From: Reticulitermes speratus | Lineage: Eukaryota; Arthropoda; Insecta; Blattodea; Rhinotermitidae | Assembly: GCA_021186555.1 (NCBI GenBank) | Contig: JAJKFL010000427.1 | Location: 21,935,238 to 21,999,237 of the forward strand | Direction: 5' to 3' | Length of the DNA stretch: 64,000 nt | Part shown: positions 53,498 through 63,880 of the stretch, piece by piece | Layout: every line of letters begins with the position of its first letter | Numbering within the stretch: position 1 is the first letter of the stretch | Position numbers and translations under genes: made by a program | The notes under the pieces: model-generated | The model's database searches: none | What the model saw: the letters and a program-made list of their open reading frames with translations, nothing else | Told to the model about the DNA's origin: nothing

Positions 53498-53742
53498 CAG
53501 ACATGGGCGTGGGTCTACGGCCGCTCGCTTGCTGGGATTGTGGGTTCGAATTCCGCCGGAGACATGGATGTCTGTCTCTTGCGAGTGTTGTGTGTTGTCA
53601 GGTAGAGGTCTCTGCGACGGGCTGGTCACTCGTACAGAGGAGTCCTACCGAGTGTGGTGTGTCTAAAGTGTGTGATCGCGAAACCTCGAAAAATGAGGAG
53701 GCCTAGGCCCCCTAGGGGCTGTCGAACCATAGGGTGAAAAAA
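53498..53742 (+). mobile_element. SINE family 3
   Basis: Head GGTCTACGGCCGCTCGCTTG, B box GTGGGTTCGAATTCCGCC, body GTCAGGTAGAGGTCTCTGCG, GGAGTCCTACCGAGTGTGG, GAGGCCTAGGCCCCCTAGGG, GGCTGTCGAACCATAGGG. The 5' end of the head is slightly eroded. Confidence 0.85.
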
Positions 53743-54944
53743 CAACCAGACATAGGCTCAGTCGCCGTGTTTTTAATTTTTTATTGTTTACAACACTTCA
53801 GGCATGAATTTGATACTGTGCATAAATGACCTATGTAGTTTAGTTCTCCCAGTTTTGATGCATCATCAGTGATGGCTGCGAAACAAGTCTAAATATTTTC
53901 TTTACGTTGTCCAATAACGGACCTTAACAAAGTTGCGTATTTTCTGAAAATGTAGTCTTTTGCCAAATAACCACAATTGTGTTACTGAAGAATGAAGTAG
54001 GCAGTTTTTACGAAGAAGTCGTTGGTCTGTAGCTCGATATATCCACACCTTTGATCCTGCTTCCTAACAGACTTTACTGCAAAATTTTATCGCACTGGGT
54101 CAGTTTGAATCCAGTGGGTGGTTTAAAGGCTGTGTCGTCTTCATGTACAGAAATTCTTTGTTGCATCAGATATGAAAAACCATGATCTTTTAGTGGGGGG
54201 TGTAGATCCGTGACCGCAAGAGCCATGCTACCTGCTGTATCGCTGGAGGTTGGATCGTAGTGCTGGTTTCTACTATCATTGTAACCTTTGACCTTTTCCT
54301 TTTACACACTTGCGCCCCGCGCTGAGTCTCCTTCGCTGGATGTGTGTGTGTGTGCTGTTCCTGGACGTCGTATTGATCCAACACTGCGTGTCGAGAGAGG
54401 CTTGCCTGCACATCTGTTCTCTCCACAGGACCCACCCCCGACTTTATATACTTTGGATGACCGTAACGTTCGGTGCTCCTGATCTGCTTCATATGAAATT
54501 AAGTTGCACTCTGCTCCATAATGGAAACTACGCACAGTGCTGTCATCTGATGAGGACGAGAGCTGTGTCAGCACATTTATATTTGGATTATGTTTCGTGC
54601 CAGCTTTAACGGGTAACCAGTAACTATTAAAAAGAATCAGAAGTGACAGGTGTTCCTTTGAACAGTGTACACAGAGAAAGGACCAGTCGAGTGATATGGG
54701 ATGAATGAACTGGATGTGGTGTGTAATGCGCTCACTGAAACACTTTTCCCGGATAATGTACTAATAATTGTTTCAGATTAAAATTTTAGGATTTATATTC
54801 TAGTGTTCTGTGTCTTGTAATCATGCACTGTGAATGAGGAGACAGCAGTTCGTTTTAAATGTCAGTAATCACCTGCAAGGTAGAACAGGACCGCATTTGC
54901 CGTAAAAGTCACCAATGTATTTTATAAATAATTGACTCAGTGGA
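53743..54944. other. unassigned stretch with overlapping frames
   Basis: Frames on both strands at 54190-54609 overlap the same bases and show no domain. Nothing recognised. Confidence 0.35.
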
Positions 54945-55180
54945 ACAGAGGCCCTTTCGGAAGCTAGTAGTTGGCGTACATGATCAAGAAATTTCCCGCA
55001 TTTATAGAAACCGAAGGTTCATTACTGTGTTCACAAAGGCCTGGCACTTGGCTATACTGTATGTCAGTTGAATCATTCCACACTCTTCCATTGTAATTGT
55101 TCAAGATCCGTTTTTAACAATATTATTTCATTTACTCCTACGTGTGTCTTCCAAGTAGTCCCCTTCGGGTTCTCCTAGTA
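54945..55180 (-). pseudogene. LINE 3' end fragment
   Basis: Complement of the LINE 3' block: AAGCTAGTAGTTGG, ATCAAGAAATTTCCCGCATT, AACCGAAGGTTCATTACTGT, AAAGGCCTGGCACTTGGC, and further right TTTACTCCTACGTGTGTC and TTCCAAGT (GRPRRRW region). Confidence 0.7.
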
Positions 55181-55536
55181 AGCCCCCTTATTTGTTATTT
55201 GCTTCTCTTTGGTTTGTTTACTGATGCTGTCAGTAGCTCAGACGATGTCGGCAAATGCTACAGTGTGTAGTGAATAATGGAAAGGGTTTTGACTAGTTTG
55301 AGGTAGGATGTAACATCACAACCTTTGGCTGAAAGGATTCAAGAGATATACGGAACATCTCAGAGTAGTCTGTATACGCGCAGATTTTTAACCCGATGTC
55401 CTCGATCCAGTACACTGTCCTGTGAGATTGCATTATCTGTTGAGAATGGCTCAGCTCTTCCACAAATTCTTGACTGCTTTTCGTTGTGGTCCATTATACG
55501 ACTTTTCGGGAGTTTATCTGGCCATAACAGGTGATA
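55181..55536. other. unassigned stretch
   Basis: Nothing recognised. Confidence 0.4.
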
Positions 55537-55760
55537 ATAGGCGCATTCGCAAAGCAGTTGTGCAAATCGACTTATTGTGTCCGTCCGTCCGTCCATGGTT
55601 ACGCACTGGATAATGCGTCTCTCACTGGATGGATTTCCATTACATTACATATTTCGGACTTTTACTAACCTTCATCAGCACTTTTCGATTTTGGTTAAAA
55701 TTGGACAAAAGTAACAGGCACTTTACCTTAAGACCTACTTATATGATATTAGGCCTATTT
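55537..55760 (+). mobile_element. GGCGCGTTCGCG-end transposon, one end only
   Basis: AATAGGCGCATTCGCAAAG end, GTCCGTCCGTCCGTCC block, CACTGGATGGATTTCCAT, TTGGTTAAAATTGGACAAAA, GGCACTTTACCTTAAGACCT. The opposite end is missing. Confidence 0.6.
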
Positions 55761-56550
55761 GTATCTCGCTGTGTTTGATCTTTATACTTGGACATTGATC
55801 TCTGTAAAATGCTATTTGAGGCCGAAGAAACAGTTTATGATCTGTTGTGTTTAGATAGTTAATTTTTTTTCTCGGCTTCAGTTCCTACCTCACAGAGAAC
55901 ACAGGATGAGACTGCATGACTGTCGCTAAGATAAGAAAAGTGTTAATAGGTGTGTTTTTGAAGCGTATAAAGGCACGCCAAAACCTAAAATATGAAGCTG
56001 TAAGTGTACTGATGTCATTCGCAAATTCCTATCTAAGAATAATAACAGAGCGAAAGTGCTTGAAGTGTTAACCCTGCGGATATTTCCTAAATTGCTTACT
56101 TTCTTTTCGATATTCGTGGTAGTAGTCGGGATCGAATTACGATCCTTGACACTGACACTGACCCTCCCCATAAATATAGTGTGATATCCAATCACGTAAA
56201 TCAGTACATTCAATTCACGAAACGTTGTATATACGTCAAATAATGTATGTCGAACATAAGTTACCATAGGCCATTCGAAAATCAGTAAGTCTATGTGAAA
56301 TGACAAACCGAACGAAGTGGACACCATTGCCTTGTCGGCCCAGTCGTAAGAGATCAAATTTGAAAAAAATAAACGTAATCAATTTGATTTCTAGTCCTCG
56401 GTGTATCCGAGCTTTCGTTACACCGCCGTAGGTGTGAGTGTTTATTCATGTCCAGATGTGAAAACATCTCAAAACGAAGGTCGCATTGTGAGGAGTACTG
56501 GATGTTTTCATGAATAGAGCTGAGTACGTGCTAACAGCCCACATGTGCGC
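55761..56550. other. unassigned stretch
   Basis: A 143-codon minus frame (55926-56357) has no recognisable domain and is considered fortuitous. Confidence 0.3.
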
Positions 56551-57564
56551 AGTTAGTCACAAATATACTTTGCAGTGATTTAATATATAATAAGCAACAT
56601 GTTTCGGCCTAAACTAAAATTCATCATCAAGCGTTAGAAATATATTGTATAAAGATCATTTTCATGTAACACGATAAAATTTCAAGTTATTGAGATCTTA
56701 GCCTTGCAATATTCTGTGTTTTGTAAACGCCGAAAATAGAGTAATAAAAACAAGATAATGGGATATATTAAACATGTTATATATTAGAACGATAATGTCT
56801 GCTTGTGAAATCATGATCTTCTGAACTACCGAATGGATCTCTTCACGCTAGTTATTTTCAGAAAGCACTGATGGCAGTTTCCTTTGTTTTTATTAATTTC
56901 TCTCAAAAAGTTGTTTTCAAGAGAAAAATATAACGTTCAAAATTTACAGTGCTGCCTCCACCGGAGGCCAAGGGAAGTACATGAAATACATTAGCTTCCC
57001 TTGGCCCTTTGCCGTGGCAGCACTCTTAGTTTCAACGTTCTTTTCCTTATTTACACGTGGTAGGAAGCTTTTGTTTCTTCTTATTTTTTGTAGAAAATGA
57101 TAGATTGATAACTTGAAACACTGTATATCGAGAAGTGATCTAAAGTTTAAAAAATACAAATTAATCTTTTGTTGATTAAATGTTTTGTTTTTTCTAGGTG
57201 AGAATTATTCGCACGGATATAGTACTTCAAGTGAGTGAAAGGAATGTTCTTCTGTATTGTATGGCTTCCAAGGGATTAAAATCTGTAATTGAGAACATCT
57301 TTAGTTCAAATGATTGTGTATGAAGTGTTAAACCCTATAATTAATTGTATTTTAGAAATTGCAAAGAGGTATCTTACTGCGTAATTATCTGGAAACAAGG
57401 TGTAATCTGGAAAAGTGTTACTTCTAAGTATTTGGCTTTTCTCTTCCAGTTATCCAGTTGATTATTATGCACATAACTGTAAATAAAATTATGGCTTTTA
57501 GTTAAAGCCGAAACATGTTACATAATATATATTAAATCATTGCAAATTATAGTTGTGATTGACT
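56551..57564. mobile_element. hammerhead-type foldback, decayed, long spacer
   Basis: The outer about 95 bases are inverted (AGTTAGTCACAAATATACTT, TGATTTAATATATAATAAG, CAACATGTTTCGGCC on the left; their complements at 57480-57564). GAAACATGTU stem III/cleavage blocks remain on both sides. The core is TTGATGA on the left and lost on the right. About 800 bases of spacer contain the hairpin at 56949-57023 and no ORF. Confidence 0.6.
56949..57023. repeat. 75-bp imperfect hairpin
   Basis: GTGCTGCC and GGCCAAGGGAAG blocks on the left are inverted on the right (CTTCCCTTGGCC, GGCAGCAC), with a mismatched segment between blocks and a loop of about 18 bases. Confidence 0.75.
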
Positions 57565-58368
57565 GCCCCCGTATCTCTCTGCGTATGTAGATGACATCGA
57601 GATGTCACAGTTAAAGACCAACGCATATTTTTTCAGTGCCAGCAAACGGACCAACACAGTTTTGTAAACACGTGCAAGACGACCAAAATAGATTCGTGTT
57701 ATCCACACGTCCCATTCAAAGCTACCGTAGTCTGTGCTCGGCTATGTTCGGCTGAATAAAGCTAACAACCGTTATGGTTGACGACTGATGACAGAAGGCA
57801 ATGCCGTACAGCCTCGCCACACATTTATTTCCACATTTTCTCGCGCATTCTTTCCTCCTCGTTGGCTTTACGCGACGCGGAATGCTTAGTTGTAGGTCAA
57901 GTTCGGTGTTCAGATTTTTCCCCTATCGCAAAAAAGAGAGCGTCGCAACCATGCGTGAGGCTCTGGCTGGATGTAAAACGTCAAATTATTGCATCGTATT
58001 TAATTAAAATTATTCGACTCAGGCTATTATTCACTCCAGCAAAATCCCTAAAATAGTTTACTTTGTAATCATGACTCGTTGTCTCGAGTGATCGCATAAA
58101 ATGTGAAGGAACAGTAGTCGACCAATAATAATTCGAACACATATTAATTCTTTTAAACCATTCTGTTCTGTCGAACAAGTTAGTTCAGGGGTTAAGGATT
58201 CTGACTTGTAGAACCTATTCGAGAGGTTCTTGGTTTGAGTCTAAGTCCAAGTACCATTTACAGTTTCTGTCCTCATATCTTTGGCGGATGTTGTGACAGT
58301 AGCTTGAGGTTGGCCACGACCAATCCTATGTCATTCCTTACGAAGTATCTGTAGATATTCATCCATTT
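57565..58368. other. unassigned; possible SINE-like head near 58180
   Basis: TTAGTTCAGGGGTTAAGGAT with TTCTTGGTTTGAGTCTAAG (58180-58250) loosely resembles A- and B-box spacing, but no known body follows. Confidence 0.3.
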
Positions 58369-58617
58369 TTTTTTCTATGGCTCGACAGCCCTATATGGGC
58401 CTGGGCCTCCTCGTTTCGTCGAGGTTTCATGATCACACACATTTGAGACACACCACAGTCGGTAGGACTCCTCTGGACGAGGGACCAGCTCGTCGCAGAG
58501 ACAACACACAACACTCACAAGAGACAGACATCCATGCCTCCGGTGGGATTCGAACCCACGATCCTAGTAAGCGAGCGGCCGAAGACCCACGCCTTAGACC
58601 GCACGGCCACTGGGATC
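58369..58617 (-). mobile_element. SINE family 3
   Basis: ATGGCTCGACAGCCCTATAT, GGGCCTGGGCCTCCTCG, CACCACAGTCGGTAGGACTC, ACCAGCTCGTCGCAGAGAC, GGTGGGATTCGAACCCACGA, GACCGCACGGCCACTGGGAT. A short internal deletion removes the CTCTACCTG block. Confidence 0.85.
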
Positions 58618-59296
58618 ATATTCATCCATTTACTCACACAAAATAAGATCTCTAGTTGATAGAATGTCGTTAAATGACTTAACGAAGCAATCCAGCCTTC
58701 GGTTTTCCGTTCTCCTCAACGTACACAGCCGTCGGCCTGCAGCCCTTCTCGTACGCCTGCATTCACGTAAACTAACCAGTTATGCACGACGAAGAGATGA
58801 AATTCCAGCACCCAGAGCAATCGCAGTGTTTCTGCTGTCGCTTCACTTCCATATTATTCTTTGTGGTATCGCAGCTTTACGTCAGTGAACGTTGAATTTA
58901 AAGGGCTGTACGAAATCAGTTGGAGCTTTCTCATCGCTATTTTACTGTGAGAAACTGTGTTTGAAGACAGTATTGATTTTAAGTGCATATGTTATTGATT
59001 CCTCTTCCGTTATTCCTGGAAGCGTAAAAAGGCTGAACACACACACACACACACACAGTGTGCGATATGTTTTCACAGCCGCTCTTGTAGAGGACTGCAG
59101 CGGTAGGCATCTTTTATTCCTCCACTTTCTGCTACCAACTTCTCTACTTTTTTTTCGTAATCCCATGTTTTATAGACGCGGAGTTATAGAAGCTTCTTCT
59201 TCGAATATATTTGGGTTGGATGATTTCCGAAATGTAAAATATCAATCTAAATACGGTATATGTGGTTCTGGCTTCGGTGAATGTAACAGGATAGGC
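58618..59296. other. unassigned; (CA)n at 59036-59056
   Basis: Overlapping opposite frames at 58892-59314 share the CA repeat and show no domain. Confidence 0.35.
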
Positions 59297-60136
59297 AGTG
59301 TTCGTATAACGTAACGTTGTGGCGCGTTAGCGTAACTGCTGTTGCAGTGGAAACGCAGCAATGCATTCTGTGCGTTTTGTTGAGCTACATTTCACTGTCA
59401 GCTACATAAAAATATTGAGTGTTGCACAACAGTACTTTTGTGGCAAATTTACGTCGCCGAGAAAATATGTAGAATATATGTAGGTTTTCTTGTGAAGTGC
59501 CCCATGCTGCACTGAAACAATAGAGTCTTCGTTTCCTCATGGCTTTCATTAAACTTACAATTTTGCCAAACACATCGTAATGGCAAATAAGTCGTTATGC
59601 AGTTTCTCAGTTTCTGCAAGTTTTGCTATAAAACATGTTACGAGATCAGACTGAAATATTCAATTACGAAAAAATAAGTATTAAACATTATAAGTATGTG
59701 TCTGTATACTTGCCTTAGTTATCCAGCATGCAAACTGCATCTGTTGCGCCGCCTTATATTGTCATCTGTGGCCTTTCTGTCTCTACCATATTTTTCCATA
59801 TTATTTCATACAGGGCACGATTTTTGGGAAAAAAGTTATTGAATATAAAGTGTTTGCTTTGATATTTTCTACAACCATTGTCTGAAACATTTTTTATTCT
59901 AAGAAGAACTGAGCGAAATATCATAAACTTACATAGGTCTTCATGTAAAGTACCCGTTATTCTTGTCAAGTTTTATTGAAATTTGAATTTTTTGCCAGAT
60001 TTTCGAAAAATACTCAAATATCAAATTTCATGAAAATCCGTTCAGTGGAAGCCGAGTTGTTCCATGCGGACGGACAGACGGATGGACAGAAGTGACGAAC
60101 TAATAGCCGCTTTTCGCAATTTTTCGTACGCGCCTA
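59297..60136 (+). mobile_element. GGCGCGTTCGCG-end non-autonomous transposon, longest simple copy
   Basis: The left end GTTGTGGCGCGTTAGCGTAA is preceded by the shared TATAACGTAAC block; the right end is TTTTTCGTACGCGCC. Subterminal blocks: TTGCAGTGGAAACGCAGCAA (left), TCTTCATGTAAAGTACCCG, GAAAATCCGTTCAGTGGAAG and GGACGGACAGACGGATGG (right). The interior matches 29513-30043 in reverse. About 840 bases, no ORF. Confidence 0.75.
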
Positions 60137-60681
60137 AAAAGTCGGTCTTCTGGTAAGTTACATGGTGCTGTTCTGTAGCTTAGCAGAACCTGCTGCCTCC
60201 AGCTTCATGGTAGAATAAATTAGTGGTTTTTTAAATCTGCATTTTAAAACTTCCGGTTCGAAAATGCAAGATTGCTCTAGAACAGTCATGCTGGACTCGT
60301 AGTTAGCGGGCGACATATTACCTGTGACGAACTGTTACGTTGCCCTCGGAGACATTTGAAATGAGAAAATGTCTTTTAAGCATTTCTTTACCAAAGCCTA
60401 GATAGAATGCTGAAACAGTTTTGAAAATGTATGAGCTGTTTATTTGTGGGGATATACGTCGATTACATTACTAATTAATGTTGTAAAAATGTGCTACCAA
60501 CAGCGACACTCTAGTCTATGTTTTGGACTGCATTTGTGTAGAGTTTTCCTGTTGCTATCAGTATACTTTTATTTCATTTGATGTATAGAGACACGGGTTA
60601 CGTACACTTATTCATTCTTCATTCTGTTTATTTAATTTCATGTTGCCCGCATGCAGACCAAATATTTCCTGCGTTGCCTAC
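60137..60681. other. unassigned stretch
   Basis: Nothing recognised. Confidence 0.4.
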
Positions 60682-60793
60682 ACCACGTAAAAGTTTCACG
60701 TTACTATCACCGTGTATCTTCACTAATTAACAATATTCACACCAACCGATGCACTATTAAAACTACCTTTATTGTAGCTTTTGTAAATATATA

Positions 60794-60833
60794 CCCCTAC
60801 ATATGTTTCGATCCTCAGATCATCGTCAGGGGG
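60794..60833 (-). ncRNA. hammerhead ribozyme-like motif, left arm
   Basis: Minus strand: stem I AACCCC with GGGGTAT (five pairs), core CTGACGA (complement 60823-60829), unpaired T, stem II GATC-TGAG-GATC, GAAA, palindromic stem III ACAUAUGU, A at the cleavage position. Confidence 0.7.
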
Positions 60834-61639
60834 TTTCCTTTTTGATAGCCATTAACACTTCAGTTACATAATTTGAAGGATCGAAGAGCACTTGTGTCTT
60901 AATATTGTATAAATTGTCTTGGTTTAAAATTATAACACATTAAAACTTATGTTTTATAAGTTAAAATTGTGGTTAAAAGTTTGTAAAAAAGTTGTAAAAG
61001 TTTTGATTGCGGAAGTACTGGTGTTTTGAATCGTGGTAAAGAATGAGCTGTAATATAAATAGTTCGGATAAGTAATTCTGAATTTTGTTTACATTGCCTG
61101 ATTAATAATTGTATTATTTATTATTGATTTGTATGAGTGACGTACCGTATGCTATGTGGGCATTTTATGCAGAGCGGTGTGTACTATCGTCTTGCAGTGG
61201 AATGTTCTATGATGGCGTGATTGGTTCTGCTAGCACACAACCTTCAGAACCAAACACGCCATCATAGAACATTCCACTGCACGACGATAGTACACACCGC
61301 TCTGCATAAAATGCCCACATAGCATACGGTACGTCACTCATACAAATCAATAATAAATAATACAATTATTAATCAGGCAATGTAAACAAAATTCAGAATT
61401 ACTTATCCGAACTATTTATTTTACAGCTCATGCTTTACCACGATTCAAAACACCAGTACTTCCGCAATCAAAACTTTTACAACTTTTTTACAAACTTTTA
61501 ACACAATTTTAACTTATAAAAACATAAGTTTTAATGTGTTATAATTTTAAACCAAGACAATTTATACAATATTAAAACACAAGTGCTCTTCGATCCTTCA
61601 AATTATGTAACTGAAGTGTTAATGGCTATCAAAAAGGAA

Positions 61640-61679
61640 ACCCCTGACGATGATCTGAGGATCGAAACATATGTAGGGG
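61640..61679 (+). ncRNA. hammerhead ribozyme-like motif, right arm
   Basis: Core CTGACGA 61644-61650, stem II GATC/GATC, GAAA 61664-61667, ACATATGT, A, GGGG. One C fewer in the stem I strand than the left arm, giving three to four pairs; otherwise complete. Confidence 0.7.
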
Positions 61680-61757
61680 TATATATTTACAAAAGCTACA
61701 ATAAAGGTGGTTTTAATAGTGCATCGGTTGGTGTGAATATTGTTAACCACCTAAAAG

Positions 61758-62170
61758 GTTGAGCAGGTCTCTTTCAAAAAATTTTTATAGACTTCGAAAA
61801 TCAAATATAGTGTTAGTCTTTTTTTGTTTGTCACTAATAAGACAAACTGAAAGCTTTAGTAGTTTGTATTCAGACACGCGTTTGTGTTATCGAGCTATAA
61901 CATTCACGCAGTAACTTGAAAAGTATAAATCGCCAAGCAATGATAAAATTTCGGCAGAACTAACACTTTTACATAAAAGGAGTGACTCTAAACTAGTGGT
62001 AATTGGACAGAAACTGGATCAGACTCGTAATCTCATTGTTTCACACCTTTGTATCACTTCATCGCGATTTACAGGCCGCCAAGGAACTAATGTTATCCGA
62101 CGGAGCATGTTGGTGGAGAGGTAACATCAAGAATCGTGCTTCGAAGTACTCTGTATGAATATTTTTCTAG
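61758..62170. other. unassigned stretch
   Basis: Nothing recognised. Confidence 0.4.
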
Positions 62171-62300
62171 CCACCTCTTCGTGGTGTTCTCATTCTGTTA
62201 TCTTGTAGCACGTCACGACCTCGTTCTACCACGGTCTTGTGGCACGTCAGACCCTATTATGCCAGTCTGTTGTCTTGTGGAAAAGCACACCCTATTCTCC
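62171..62300. repeat. degenerate minisatellite, left block
   Basis: Diverged units of CTTGTAGCACGTCACGACC then TCGTTCTACCAGTCTGTTGT, about 38 bases. The same unit forms the array at 63600-63880 beyond the transposase pseudogene. Confidence 0.75.
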
Positions 62301-62479
62301 AGAGTTTCCGATTGCAATCTGACCCCAGATACACGGCAAGTGTAACGGCCGCTGCAGGACTCATACATTACCACGACTATCGCCGCATGTACGATACATT
62401 GCATCATCTGACGGCTTAGCCACAGAGCCCATTTTAATCTGCTGTCTGTAACAGAGGTGTGAAACGCAGTGTAACTTTT
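62301..62479. other. unassigned DNA between minisatellite and transposase relic
   Basis: Nothing recognised; it may include the transposon 5' untranslated region. Confidence 0.4.
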
Positions 62480-63510
62480 TTGTTTTTCATGGTCGTGCAG
62501 CACAGTTCAATATAGAGGATTTTCATTTTTGAAACCTACGTAAGGAACATATCATATGAAAAGTTCCGTAGAAAAGACCGTTTCCCGGCGTTTCAGTTCC
62601 TTCGAAGTCAACAACACACATCAAATTGTGAACAAATTTCGAAAAGTTGGCTGTTGAATAAGAAGCGAAAGCAAACATGACATGTTCTTTCAGAAGAAAC
62701 TTTAGATGATACTGGGCCGCTAATCCCATCTCCACGAAAACCTTTAAGACGGTTATCACATAAGCCTGGTGTGTCTAAGTCATTCGTACACGCAGCCACA
62801 AAATTACTTCTCTTGCAACCAGACAAATTTACAGTTGAGCAAAATCTCAAGGAGACAGACCGTGCTGCGAGGGAACGCTGTTGCACCTGGTTCTGTAAAG
62901 CAGTTTGTAATGTTGTACTCGGACCATTTTTAACTTATTTTACAAATGAGGCATGGTTTTACTTAAACAGCCACGTAAATACTCAAAATAGCAGATAATG
63001 TTCGGCGAATAATCCGGGACTAATACACGAGATGCCGACACACGAAGTTAAATTTGGAGTATTATGGGCCATGAGTGCGACAAGGACCCGTCTTCTTTTC
63101 GGACACAATAAATTCCGAAATTTACAGTGGACAAATTATCGCCCAGTTTCTTGAAAATTTAAACGACGCCGAGAGGAACTATGGATTGTTTCACCAAGAT
63201 GGTGCAACTGCCCATAGAACACATAACTCAATGGCTGCGTTACGGAACTTTTTTGGGGACCGAATAATTAGTCGTTCTTTGTGGACTGCTCATTTGCCCG
63301 ATCTAACCCCATGTGACTATTACCTGTGAAAAAACTTGAAAGCCAACGCCTAAAAAGAAATCCACACACAGAGGACAAACTTTAAGAAATTATTAGGCGC
63401 GCATTAGCGGCAATTTCTAGACAAGAACTTCAAACAATATTCAATAATCTTTTCACCAGGTGTCAGGCATGTCCGAAAGTTGAAGAAAGTCATTTCCAAC
63501 GCATACTCTA
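62480..63510 (+). pseudogene. mariner/Tc1-type (IS630-like) transposase
   Basis: Collinear remnants of a full transposase, broken by frameshifts and stops: RRKDRFPAFQFLRSQQHTSN (N-terminal DNA-binding part), LSEETLDDTGPLIPSPRKPL, RRLSHKPGVSKSFVHAATKL, FTVEQNLKETDRAARERC, TYFTNEAWFYLNSHVNTQN, then (other frame) YSGQIIAQFLENLNDAERNY, FHQDGATAHRTHNSMAALRN, FFGDRIISRSLW, HLPDLTPCDYYL, and a decayed C-terminus. The first catalytic Asp of TDEAWF-type motifs is Asn here (TNEAWF). The second (HQDGATAH) and the PDL.PCD block remain. The copy is inactive on several counts. No inverted ends were identified. Confidence 0.9.
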
Positions 63511-63523
63511 ACATGGGGTAAGC

Positions 63524-63552
<29 letters not shown>
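63524..63552. repeat. (TA)n microsatellite
   Basis: About 14 TA units directly after the transposase relic. Confidence 0.9.
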
Positions 63553-63555
<3 letters not shown>

Positions 63556-63599
63556 ATATGAGGAAATCTAAGGCCTTTAAGCTTGCTGTGTATCTGGGC

Positions 63600-63880
63600 T
63601 CTGTTCTCGATTGATCTCCCTGTGCCAGTCTTAGTACGTTACGTTCCCGCTGTACACGTCTGCTGTAGCACGTTACGGCCTCATTCTTGTAACACGTCGC
63701 ACCCTATTCTACCAGTCGCTTGTCTGTAGCACGTCACAACCGCATTCTACCAGTGTTTTGTCTTGTAACACGTCTCGGCCCCTTGTACCAGTCTGTTGTC
63801 TTGTAGCACGTCACGGCCCCTTCTACCAGTCTGTTGTACCACCTAGCGACTTCATTGTACCAGTCTCTATCGCCTTCCAA
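63600..63880. repeat. degenerate minisatellite, right block
   Basis: Seven or so diverged units of CTTGTAGCACGTCACGGCCC then CTTCTACCAGTCTGTTGT, about 38 bases each. Confidence 0.8.

Larger units (their letters stand above)
60694..61746 (-). mobile_element. 1.05-kb near-perfect palindrome, hammerhead-bearing foldback
   Basis: Flanked by ACCACGTAAAAG / ACCACCTAAAAG (60682-60693 and 61746-61757), a 12-bp duplication with one difference. Arms 60727-61229 and 61245-61746 are inverted copies of about 500 bases differing at only a dozen or so positions by eye, around a 15-base loop (61230-61244). A 33-base tail (60694-60726) on the left only reads, in complement, with AGATACACGGTGATAGTAAC, matching the tails of 33779 and 39606. 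No ORF of note. Confidence 0.85.

Noticed and set aside
53860..53905. Possible hammerhead motif (CAGTGATGGCTGCGAAACAAGTC)
   Set aside because: The GAAA and UC blocks look right, but the core is not CTGANGA, stem II cannot form and stem I does not pair.
55926..56357. 143-codon minus-strand open frame
   Set aside because: No domain, no splice or promoter context, AT-rich composition.
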